Shown piece by piece: positions 25,712-33,352 of a stretch of 64,000 nt of DNA. The position numbers and the translations under genes were made by a program. The stretch's first letter is position 1, and each line of letters begins with the position of its first letter. The notes under the pieces are model-generated. The model was given only the letters and a program-made list of their open reading frames with translations, had not been told where the DNA came from and did no database searches. The stretch is from Variovorax paradoxus (lineage in GTDB: Bacteria > Pseudomonadota > Gammaproteobacteria > Burkholderiales > Burkholderiaceae_C), in contig CP063166.1 of NCBI GenBank assembly GCA_016806145.1, positions 4,092,001 to 4,156,000 of the forward strand. The letters run 5' to 3'.

Positions 25712-28099
25712 ATGCACAACACCAAGAGACAGGCAGCCACCCTTCCCCTTTCCCTGCTCGCCACAGCGCTGCTGCTCGCGGGCTGCGCCAGCGCCCCGCC
25801 GCCCTCGGGGCGCGCGGTCACGATCGAGCGCACCACCTACGGCATCGCCCACGTCACCGCGCCCGACTACGAAGGCCTGGCCTTCGGCGCCGCCTACGCG
25901 CATGCGCAGGACAACGTCTGCCAGACCGCCGAGCACATGGTGACGATGCGCGGCGAGCGCTCGCGCTTCTTCGGCGCGCAGGAACGCGGCGCCTTCGGCC
26001 TGGGCCTGATGCCCAACGCGCAGATCGACCTGTTCGTGCGCTACCACATGGACGACACCGCGCTCGCGCGCGCCGGCGCCACCGCCAGCACCGAGGTGCA
26101 GGCCATGCTGCGCGGCTATGTGGCCGGCTACAACCGCTACCTGCAGGACGCCGGGCCCAACGGCCTGCCCGCGGCCTGCCGCGGCAAGCCCTGGGTACGG
26201 CCGATGACGGCGGCCGACCTGGCGCGCGCCACCGAGCAATCGATGATCCAGGGCGGCCTGGGCGCGCTCGCGGGCGCGGTGCTCGAGGCGGCGCCGCCCG
26301 CGCCGGGCGCGCGCACCGGCGCGGCGCCGGTGCCGCTCGAGCAGGCGGTGGCCGAGATCGGCCGCCACAGCTTCAACGCCAACCCCGAGGGCGGCGAGCT
26401 CGGCTCCAACGGCTGGGCCTTCGGGCGCAACGCCACGCCCGACGGCCGCGGCCTGCTGCTGGGCAACCCGCACTTCCCGTGGACCGGCACCAACCGCTTC
26501 TGGCAACTGCACCTGACGATCCCCGGCCGCGTCGACGTGATGGGCGCCACCGGCGGCCTGAGCCCGGTGGTGGCGATCGGCTTCAACAAGGACGTGGCCT
26601 GGACCCACACCGTGTCGACCGGCAAGCGATTCACGCTCTACGAGCTGCAGCTCGATCCGGCCGACCCGACCGTCTACATCGTCGACGGCCAGCGCCGCCG
26701 CATGACGGCGCGCACCGTGACCCTGCCGGCGAGCGAGGGCGCGCCCGCGCTGCAGCACACCTTCTACGAGAGCGAATGGGGCCCGCTGATCGCGCTGCCC
26801 AAGGCCGGCCTGGGCTGGACCGCGCAGCGCGCCTATGCGATCCGCGACGCCAACACGCTCAACGTGCGCTCGGCCGAGGCCTGGATGCGCATGGCGCAGG
26901 CGCGCAACGTGGCCGAGCTGCGCGCCGCGATGGGCAACCAGGGCATGCCGTGGATCAACACCATCGCGGCCGACCGCGACGGCAACGCGATGTACGCCGA
27001 CCTCTCGGCGGTGCCCGACGTCTCGGCCGAGCAGCTGCGCGCCTGCGCGCCCTCCCCGGGCGCCGCGGCGCTGCTCAACGCGGCCGGCCTCGCGGTGCTC
27101 GACGGCTCGCGCGCCGCCTGCGCCTGGCAGCGCGATGCCACGGCCGCGTCGCCGGGCCTCATCGCGCCGGTGCGCATGCCGGTCGTGGTCACGCCCGACT
27201 GGGTGCAGAACAGCAACGACAGCTACTGGCTCAGCAACCCGCGCATCGCGCCGATGGCGGGCGTGTCGCCGCTGGTCGGGCCGGTGGGCGTGCCGCAGCG
27301 GCTGCGAACGCGCAGCGGCATCCTCGAGATCGAGGGCCGGCTCGCGGGCGCCGACGGCCTGCCCGGCAACCGCATGGGCGCGGCCGAGCTGCGCAGCGTG
27401 ATCTTCCGCGACCGCAACCTCGCGGGCCTGCTGGTGATGGACGACCTGCAGGCGGCCTGCGCGGCCGCCGGCGGCGCGCTCGACGTCGACCAGGCGCTGG
27501 GCTGCCGCGTGCTCGCGGCCTGGGACCGCACCAGCAACGCCGACGCAAAGGGCGCGGCGCTGTTCCGCGAGTTCTGGCGCAAGGCCAAGGACATCCCGAA
27601 GGTCTGGCGCCTGCCCTTCGATCCGGCGCAGCCCGTCACCACGCCGGCCGGGCTCGACATGGCCGCGCCCGCCACCCGCGCCGCGGTCTTCAAGGCCCTG
27701 GGCGACGCGGTCGGCATCCTGCGCACCGCGGGCTTCGCGGCCGACGTGCCGCTGGGCGTGCCGCAGTCGCGCGAGGTGCGCGGCCAGCGAATCGCGCTGC
27801 ATGGCGGCGACGAGTTCGAGGGCGTGCTCAACAAGCTCGAGTCGCAGGGCCAGTCGCTGATCGACCCGAGGGGCTACCAGGTCAACTACGGCAGCAGCTA
27901 CATCCAGGTGGTGAGCTTCGACGAGCGCGGGCCGGTGGCGCAGGGCCTTTTGACCTACGGCCAGAGCAGCGACCTTGCTTCGCCGCGCGCCTACGACCAG
28001 TTGCCGCTGTTCGCGGCCAAGCAGTGGCACGCGCTGCCCTTCCACCGCGCCGACGTCGAGGCGCAGCGCGAGGGACGGCCGCTGCAGTTCGCCTACTGA
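25712..28099 (+). CDS. Penicillin acylase family lipoprotein (possible AHL or aculeacin-type acylase)
   Basis: 795 residues. The signal ends LLLAGC (Cys25), so the precursor is a lipoprotein. It is an N-terminal-nucleophile hydrolase: the alpha chain ends and the beta chain begins at GELGSNGWAFG, with Ser232 as the expected autocatalytically exposed nucleophile. This is followed by family blocks such as GLLLGNPHFPW and WTHTVSTGKRFTLYELQL. Members hydrolyse amide bonds of acylated compounds including penicillins, aculeacin and acyl-homoserine lactones. It stands alone between the GST and histidine phosphatase genes. The substrate cannot be deduced. Confidence 0.82.
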   Translation: MHNTKRQAATLPLSLLATALLLAGCASAPPPSGRAVTIERTTYGIAHVTAPDYEGLAFGAAYAHAQDNVCQTAEHMVTMRGERSRFFGAQERGAFGLGLMPNAQIDLFVRYHMDDTALARAGATASTEVQAMLRGYVAGYNRYLQDAGPNGLPAACRGKPWVRPMTAADLARATEQSMIQGGLGALAGAVLEAAPPAPGARTGAAPVPLEQAVAEIGRHSFNANPEGGELGSNGWAFGRNATPDGRGLLLGNPHFPWTGTNRFWQLHLTIPGRVDVMGATGGLSPVVAIGFNKDVAWTHTVSTGKRFTLYELQLDPADPTVYIVDGQRRRMTARTVTLPASEGAPALQHTFYESEWGPLIALPKAGLGWTAQRAYAIRDANTLNVRSAEAWMRMAQARNVAELRAAMGNQGMPWINTIAADRDGNAMYADLSAVPDVSAEQLRACAPSPGAAALLNAAGLAVLDGSRAACAWQRDATAASPGLIAPVRMPVVVTPDWVQNSNDSYWLSNPRIAPMAGVSPLVGPVGVPQRLRTRSGILEIEGRLAGADGLPGNRMGAAELRSVIFRDRNLAGLLVMDDLQAACAAAGGALDVDQALGCRVLAAWDRTSNADAKGAALFREFWRKAKDIPKVWRLPFDPAQPVTTPAGLDMAAPATRAAVFKALGDAVGILRTAGFAADVPLGVPQSREVRGQRIALHGGDEFEGVLNKLESQGQSLIDPRGYQVNYGSSYIQVVSFDERGPVAQGLLTYGQSSDLASPRAYDQLPLFAAKQWHALPFHRADVEAQREGRPLQFAY

Positions 28100-28155
28100 G
28101 ATCGAGCAAACCCGAGCCCGCCGCTGCGACACATGGATTGCGCAGAATCGACGCC

Positions 28156-28812
28156 ATGTCCCAAACCCCTGCCGCCACTGCTTCCGCCTCCGGCCACCGG
28201 CCCTCGGGCCTCGACCAGTTGATCGCCCTCGCCGCCGCCCAGCCGCTGGCGCCGGCCTGCGACCACTTCTACTTCCTGCGCCACGGCCAGACCGGCCGCA
28301 ACGCGCAGCGCATCTTCCAGGCCACCGACGAGCCGCTGAGCGAGCTCGGCCTGCGGCAGGCCGCGCGCGCGGCCGAGCTGCTGGCGGGCGAGCCGATCCG
28401 CACCATCGTCTGCTCCGACGCGCGGCGCGCCTTCGACACCGCTCACGCGGTGGGCAGCGCGCTGAAGCTGGTGCCCACCGCGCAGGCCGTGCTGCGCGAG
28501 CGCAACTTCGGCGCGCTGATCGGCACCTCGTCGGCCAACATCGACTGGGCCTGCGAGCCCGAGGGCGGCGAGACGCTGGCCCAGTTCGTCGCGCGCAAGC
28601 GCGCCGCGCTGGCCGAGGCCCTGGCCCAGCCCGCGCCGGTGCTGGTGGTGGCGCACGGCGGCACGCTCTATGCGCTGGCCGCGCTGCTGGGCGTGCCGGT
28701 CGACCTGGGGCTGCTGGGCAACGCGCAGCCATTGCGTTTCGACCGCAGCGGCCCCACATGGGCCGTGACGCCGCTGCTGCGGCATGCCGACGGCGACGCC
28801 GCGCTGGCCTAG
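28156..28812 (+). CDS. Histidine phosphatase family protein
   Basis: 218 residues. The RHG motif at 42-44 (FLRHGQTGRN) carries the catalytic His43; the second His lies in VVAHGGTLYAL, and an acid is expected in LRERNFGAL. This is the branch-1 phosphoglycerate-mutase-like fold, comprising broad phosphatases acting on small phosphoesters. The N-terminal 30 residues are low complexity. It starts 56 bases after the acylase gene and is followed by cbpA on the same strand. Confidence 0.83.
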   Translation: MSQTPAATASASGHRPSGLDQLIALAAAQPLAPACDHFYFLRHGQTGRNAQRIFQATDEPLSELGLRQAARAAELLAGEPIRTIVCSDARRAFDTAHAVGSALKLVPTAQAVLRERNFGALIGTSSANIDWACEPEGGETLAQFVARKRAALAEALAQPAPVLVVAHGGTLYALAALLGVPVDLGLLGNAQPLRFDRSGPTWAVTPLLRHADGDAALA

Positions 28813-28862
28813 GGTTCTCCGAGCACCGCGCGCGAGCCGTCCCCACACCCCACACCAAGACC

Positions 28863-29825
28863 ATGGAATTCAAGGACTACTACAGCGCCCTGGGCATCGA
28901 GCGCACCGCGTCGGACGACGAGGTGCGCAAGGCCTACCGCAAGCTCGCGCGCAAGTACCACCCCGACGTCAGCAAGGAGCCCGACGCCGAGCAGCGCATG
29001 CGCGACATCAACGAAGCCAAGGACGTGCTCGGCGACAAGGAGAAGCGCGCCGCCTACGACGCCCTGGCCGACCGCGTGGCGCGCGGCGGCCGCCCCGACG
29101 GCGACTTCCAGCCGCCGCCGGGCTGGGACACCGGCTTCGAGTTCCACCGCGGACCGCGCCAGGGCCCGGCCGACCATGCCGACTTCAGCGAGTTCTTCTC
29201 CTCGATGTTCGGCGAGGCCGAGCGCCGCGGCGCCGCGCGGCAGAACTTCCGCGCGCGCGGCGAGGACCACCATGCGGCGATCGAGATCGCGCTCGAAGAC
29301 GCCCTCGGCGGCGCCGAGCGCGAGATCAGCCTGCGCTCGCAGGTGCTCGACGCGCAGGGCCAGCCGCGCTGGGAAACGCGCACCCTGAGCGTGAAGATCC
29401 CGCCCGGCGTGCATCCGGGCCAGTTCATCCGCCTCGCGGGCCAGGGCCTGCCGGGCCATGGCGGCGAGCCGGCCGGCGACCTCTACCTCGAGGTGCGCAT
29501 CGCGCCGCACAAGCTCTACCGCGTCGAGGCGCGCGACCTCTACATGACCCTGCCGGTCACGCCCACCGAGGCCGCGCTCGGCGCGCAGGTCGAGGTGCCG
29601 CTGCCCGGCGGCGGCGCGGTCGAGGTCACGGTGCCGAAGCAGGCCAAGAGCGGCCTCAAGCTGCGCCTCAAGGGCCGCGGCCTCGCGGGCAAGACGCCCG
29701 GCGACCTCTACCTGCTGCTCGACATCGCGCTGCCGCCCGCCGACAGCGAGGCCGCGCGCAGCGCCTACGAGGCGCTCGCGAAGGCCTCGGCCTCGTTCAA
29801 CCCACGCCAGCACCTGGGAGTCTGA
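28863..29825 (+). CDS. cbpA: Curved DNA-binding protein CbpA (DnaJ-type co-chaperone)
   Basis: 320 residues. The J domain spans about 1-70 with the HPD tripeptide at 33-35 needed to stimulate DnaK. There is a Gly/Phe-type linker and two C-terminal beta domains (about 125-305), but no CxxCxGxG zinc-finger repeats, which separates CbpA from DnaJ. It acts with Hsp70 and binds curved DNA in E. coli. The gene ends one base before the cbpM start, the classical cbpAM pair. Confidence 0.9.
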   Translation: MEFKDYYSALGIERTASDDEVRKAYRKLARKYHPDVSKEPDAEQRMRDINEAKDVLGDKEKRAAYDALADRVARGGRPDGDFQPPPGWDTGFEFHRGPRQGPADHADFSEFFSSMFGEAERRGAARQNFRARGEDHHAAIEIALEDALGGAEREISLRSQVLDAQGQPRWETRTLSVKIPPGVHPGQFIRLAGQGLPGHGGEPAGDLYLEVRIAPHKLYRVEARDLYMTLPVTPTEAALGAQVEVPLPGGGAVEVTVPKQAKSGLKLRLKGRGLAGKTPGDLYLLLDIALPPADSEAARSAYEALAKASASFNPRQHLGV

Positions 29826-29826
29826 G

Positions 29827-30141
29827 ATGGCGACCGTTTCCATCACCACCACCGCCGTCGGCCAACTGCATCCGCTGGCCGCGAGCGAACTCGCCCATGC
29901 CTGCGGTGCCGACACCGCCTGGGTCGTGCAACTGGTCGAGGTCGGCATCGTGCGCATCGAGACCGAGGAGGCGCAGCCCGAGCGCTGGCGCTTCTCGAGC
30001 GCCGACCTGCAGCATGCGCTGGAGGCACGGCGGCTCGAGCGCGACTTCGGCGTCGGCCTCGATGCCGCGGCGCTGATCCTCGACCTGCAGCACGAGGTGC
30101 GCAGGCTCAAGACGGTGCTGCAGGCGCACGGCCTGCGATAG
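29827..30141 (+). CDS. cbpM: Chaperone modulator CbpM
   Basis: 104 residues, directly behind cbpA with one base between stop and start. It has a MerR-like winged-helix fold (LHPLAASELAHACGADTAWVVQLVEVGIV) and an amphipathic C-terminal helix (LILDLQHEVRRLKTVLQ). CbpM binds the J domain of CbpA and inhibits its co-chaperone and DNA-binding activity. Length and context match the family well. Confidence 0.88.
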   Translation: MATVSITTTAVGQLHPLAASELAHACGADTAWVVQLVEVGIVRIETEEAQPERWRFSSADLQHALEARRLERDFGVGLDAAALILDLQHEVRRLKTVLQAHGLR

Positions 30142-30178
30142 GCCCACGCGCCGCAAGGAAAAGCCGCGCCGCGGCTTG

Positions 30179-30192
30179 ACCTTGACACCGTG
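30179..30192 (+). promoter_or_regulatory. Possible MerR-type (CueR-like) operator half-site
   Basis: ACCTTGACACCGTG matches the left half of copper-responsive CueR-type operators (ACCTTG, then a CAAGGT half in the other arm), but the right half here is degenerate (CGAGACCGAAG). An overlapping CTTGAC could serve as a -35 box. It lies 40 bases before the MerR family gene. Confidence 0.3.
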
Positions 30193-30231
30193 CGAGACCG
30201 AAGACTTCGGGCCTCTTCCACAGGAGGCCGC

Positions 30232-30747
30232 ATGACCCCTCGCACCCTTCCATCGCCCGTCCACGCCGACACCGCGCCGCGGTTCGACCTCGAGGCCGCG
30301 CTCGCGCGCGCCGGCGTTTCGCAACGGCTGCTGCGCCAGTGCGAGGCGCGCGGCCTGATCGGCGCGGCCGAGCCCCGCTACACGCACGCCCACGTCGCCG
30401 TGCTGCGCTTCGCGCGCCGCGCGCTGGCACTGGGCTTCGCCATGGACGAGATCGAGCAACTGGTGGCGCTGTGGCGCGACGAGGAACGCGCGAGCGCCGA
30501 GGTCAAGCGCCTCACGCTGTGCCGCGCCGAGGCGCTCGATTCGCGCATCGAGGAGCTGCAGGCGACGAAGCGCGTGCTCGAGCGGCTCGCGGGCCTGTGC
30601 CGGGGCGACCACCGGCCCGCGTGTCCGATCCTCGACGAGCTGGTGGAGCTCCGGGGCTTTGCCGCGCAGTGGCAGGGCGACTTGGCCCCTTCGATCAATG
30701 AGCGGGCCGGATCGGTGCAGGAGAGAAATCAGGCGCCAGGGCATTGA
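30232..30747 (+). CDS. MerR family regulator, CueR-like
   Basis: 171 residues from the ATG with AGGAGG in front. The DNA-binding part reads GVSQRLLRQCEARGLIG, then LGFAMDEIEQLVALWRD, as in MerR proteins. The metal loop has C123-x7-C131 followed by PILDEL, the CueR/HmrR arrangement for Cu(I), Ag(I) or Au(I). A longer than usual N-terminus (about 16 residues) precedes the helix-turn-helix. No copper efflux or oxidase gene is adjacent. Its last 53 bases overlap the 3' end of the convergent helicase gene, and the last 30 or so residues have no family look, which suggests that the neighbouring block replaced its original end. Confidence 0.75.
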   Translation: MTPRTLPSPVHADTAPRFDLEAALARAGVSQRLLRQCEARGLIGAAEPRYTHAHVAVLRFARRALALGFAMDEIEQLVALWRDEERASAEVKRLTLCRAEALDSRIEELQATKRVLERLAGLCRGDHRPACPILDELVELRGFAAQWQGDLAPSINERAGSVQERNQAPGH

Positions 30748-33352
30748 TCTCCCGCGCCAGCTGTCGCATGAGCTCGTCGCTCGCGTGCTCGTTGACCACG
30801 ACGCCGTGAAGCTGTGCCCTCAGCTCCTCCCAGCGCTCGCGCAACACCCGCCAGTTCTCCTCGTCGTAGCTTCCCTTGAAAACCACGGGCCGGATCTCGA
30901 TGCGGGGCGGGCCGTCGCCAGCCAAATCGGGGCCGGCTTTCTCCCAGGCCTGGAACTTCGATTGCCACAGGCTCCCGATGCGGTCCACGCGGCCGATCTG
31001 CTGCTCCACGACACCCGGATTCCACTCCGGATGAAGCAGGACGACCGTCCGGCACGCGGTGTGAAGGTTCAGCCCCTCGCGGCCCACGACCGACTGGACC
31101 ACGAGCACCTTGGGGTGGCTGTGCTCGCGATTGAATGCGAGCTGGAGCATCCGGCGCGTGTGGGGCCGGGTGTCTCCGTGCATCAGGCGCGCGAAAGCAC
31201 CCTCCGCCAGATTGAACTCACCCCTCAGCCGCTCTTCGAGCGCTTCCCATCGTTGCACTGCCTGTGCCTGCCCGCCCTGGCCCTCCGCATCGGAGCGGTC
31301 TTCCTGGTCGCTGGCCGCGTCGACCAGCTCGACGAAGGCTGCCGCGATACGTCCCGCGTCCACGGCGGCATCGCCGTGCCCCATGAGGTCCTGGATCGCG
31401 CGCGCCACCAGCGCCAGCACACCCGCATGGCGGGGGGTCTCGCGTCCGGCCTCGTGTTCCACGCGTGCTGCAAACGCCTCGTAGATCGACCGGATCCGAT
31501 GTCCGACCTCGATCGATCCGAAGCCCTGCGCGATCGACGCCACCAGATGGGTCCTGAACGTTTCCCGCTGCTGTTCCAGCGCCGCGTATTGGGTTTTCAG
31601 TCGACTGTCGATGTCATCGAGCGAATCGCGCCGGCCCGATTGGCGCAGCGCGGCGAGCACGGCGGCGCGCTCGGTATCGGCCAGCTTCTCCTGCGGCCAG
31701 AGCACGCCGCTGTCGAGGCTGCGCAGCAACGCGCGGGCATTGAGAAGCCGGACCAGCGAACGCATCGGCCGCGTGAATCGACCGAAGACCAGCACCTTTT
31801 CGTTGGCAGCAGGTCCGCAGGTGGCTTCGATCGCCTCGACGGCCGCCGAAATGGCCGGATGCTCGTAGAGGGCCGCATCGCTCGACGGCGTCGCCCCCTC
31901 GCGAAACGCGTCGGCCATCCTTTGCTTCCACCAGTCGGCACGCTGCTCCCGCTTGTTCCTGGGTGCTGCAATCACGGGATCCGCGGCTTCGACCGGGCCC
32001 GCACCATCCGCCTCGGCCTGCGCCTTGTCTTCCTCGGCATCCTGCAGCAGCTGATCCATCAGTGCGGCGATTCCATGTCCATTGCCCAGCGTCAATCGCA
32101 AGCGCTTGGCGACCGCGTCGTCGCTGCCCCGCGTCGCGAACGACAGGGCTTCGGCGGCACAGACCGCCTGCCGCCACGCTGGCGGCAGGCTTGCCGCGTC
32201 GATCGCGATGGCTCGCTCGCGCCTGTAGGCATGGTGGCTCTCTCCCGACAGCTCGGCGAAGCGCCTGACCCAGGGATCGTCCCGCTTGTCTCGACGCACC
32301 AGGACCGAACCGAAGGCGCTCTTGAAGCTCTGGGCCGCCTCGCCGAACGCAGCTCGCGTTTCCGCATCGGTGGGGCTGGCGCGCACCTGCTTGACCGCGG
32401 CCGCATAGTCATCGATCAACCGCTGGGCGCGGGGCAAGTCCGTTCCCAGGCGCCGAAGCGTCGAGGTCCATTGCTTCGCGTCCAGTTCGATCGGCGTTGC
32501 CGTCATCGCAAGCCGCCTCGCATCGGCGCCGGGCTGCACGACGAAATCCAGCAGGCGGTTGAGATTGCTTTCCTCGCCCCGGCTCTTGTGCGCCTCGTCG
32601 ACGATCACGAGATCGAAGCGCCCGAGCCCGAGGCCCACCACCTGTTCGAGCGCGCTCCTGAATACCGTGCGCTTGAGGTAGTTGCCGGGCTTAAACAACG
32701 GCGACTCCGCACCCCAGCGATTCAGTTCAGGGTGAAAGGCCAGTGCATCGAGCAAGGCCTCGTCCGAATTCTGGAGAATCCACTCCGCCGCAGCTGCGAC
32801 GCGGGCGTCGTTCATCTTTCCATCGCCCTTGTAGCCACGCGGACGCTGCCCCCTCACCGAACTCCGCTTCCGGGCCAAGATCAGGGTGGCCGGCAGCAGC
32901 GTCCACTTCCAGTTGGTCTTGGTATTGCCCTTGATCGACCAGTTGCAAAAGGCATGCGAGATCAGCAACGCCGGGTGATCTCCCCAGGGTTCCTCTGCGC
33001 CGGCCCCTTGCTTCCACGCATCCAGGTACGCGTCCAGGCTTCGAATGATCAGGGGCGTGTTCTCGATGTGCGCCTTGCGCTGCAGCTCTTCGCGCCACTG
33101 ATAGCCCAGCACCGGCGGAACGATGATGGCGACGCGTCCTCCGGCGTCGATCACGCCACGCGCGACGGCCGCGGCAATGCGCGTCTTGCCCAGTCCGACT
33201 TCGTCCGCGATGAGCACGCCGTTGCCCGGCAGGCGCTCGGCGATGGCGACGAGGCTGGCACGCTGCCCCGCGTTGAGTTCGATGGCGTGGCCGGCGGCGA
33301 TCTCCTGCAGATTCCGCCCGACGGCCTCCCAGCCCGCAAATGACCGGCTCAT
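30695..33352 (-). CDS. SNF2-type DEAD/DEAH helicase, candidate defence gene
   Basis: 885 residues from the ATG at 33352, which overlaps the stop of the preceding gene in an ATGA arrangement. Superfamily 2 helicase motifs are clear: motif I ADEVGLGKT (49-57), motif II VDEAH (251-255), motif III AMTATP (283-288), and motif VI QQIGRVDRIGS (784-794). The SNF2 style is shown by IADEVGLGKT and the GRVDRIGS arginine-finger block. Between motifs III and V lies a long helical insertion (about 300-600). It should be a DNA translocase without a visible nuclease of its own. Third and last gene of a three-gene, lower-GC operon with a phospholipase-D-like protein; the likely role is recognition or processing of foreign DNA. 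Confidence 0.85.
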   Translation of the reverse strand: MSRSFAGWEAVGRNLQEIAAGHAIELNAGQRASLVAIAERLPGNGVLIADEVGLGKTRIAAAVARGVIDAGGRVAIIVPPVLGYQWREELQRKAHIENTPLIIRSLDAYLDAWKQGAGAEEPWGDHPALLISHAFCNWSIKGNTKTNWKWTLLPATLILARKRSSVRGQRPRGYKGDGKMNDARVAAAAEWILQNSDEALLDALAFHPELNRWGAESPLFKPGNYLKRTVFRSALEQVVGLGLGRFDLVIVDEAHKSRGEESNLNRLLDFVVQPGADARRLAMTATPIELDAKQWTSTLRRLGTDLPRAQRLIDDYAAAVKQVRASPTDAETRAAFGEAAQSFKSAFGSVLVRRDKRDDPWVRRFAELSGESHHAYRRERAIAIDAASLPPAWRQAVCAAEALSFATRGSDDAVAKRLRLTLGNGHGIAALMDQLLQDAEEDKAQAEADGAGPVEAADPVIAAPRNKREQRADWWKQRMADAFREGATPSSDAALYEHPAISAAVEAIEATCGPAANEKVLVFGRFTRPMRSLVRLLNARALLRSLDSGVLWPQEKLADTERAAVLAALRQSGRRDSLDDIDSRLKTQYAALEQQRETFRTHLVASIAQGFGSIEVGHRIRSIYEAFAARVEHEAGRETPRHAGVLALVARAIQDLMGHGDAAVDAGRIAAAFVELVDAASDQEDRSDAEGQGGQAQAVQRWEALEERLRGEFNLAEGAFARLMHGDTRPHTRRMLQLAFNREHSHPKVLVVQSVVGREGLNLHTACRTVVLLHPEWNPGVVEQQIGRVDRIGSLWQSKFQAWEKAGPDLAGDGPPRIEIRPVVFKGSYDEENWRVLRERWEELRAQLHGVVVNEHASDELMRQLAREINALAPDFSPAPIRPAH

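Noticed and set aside
25661..28873. A frame of about 1070 codons opposite the acylase and histidine phosphatase genes
   Set aside because: Low-complexity Arg/Ala/His composition and no domain; the plus-strand genes have clear motifs.
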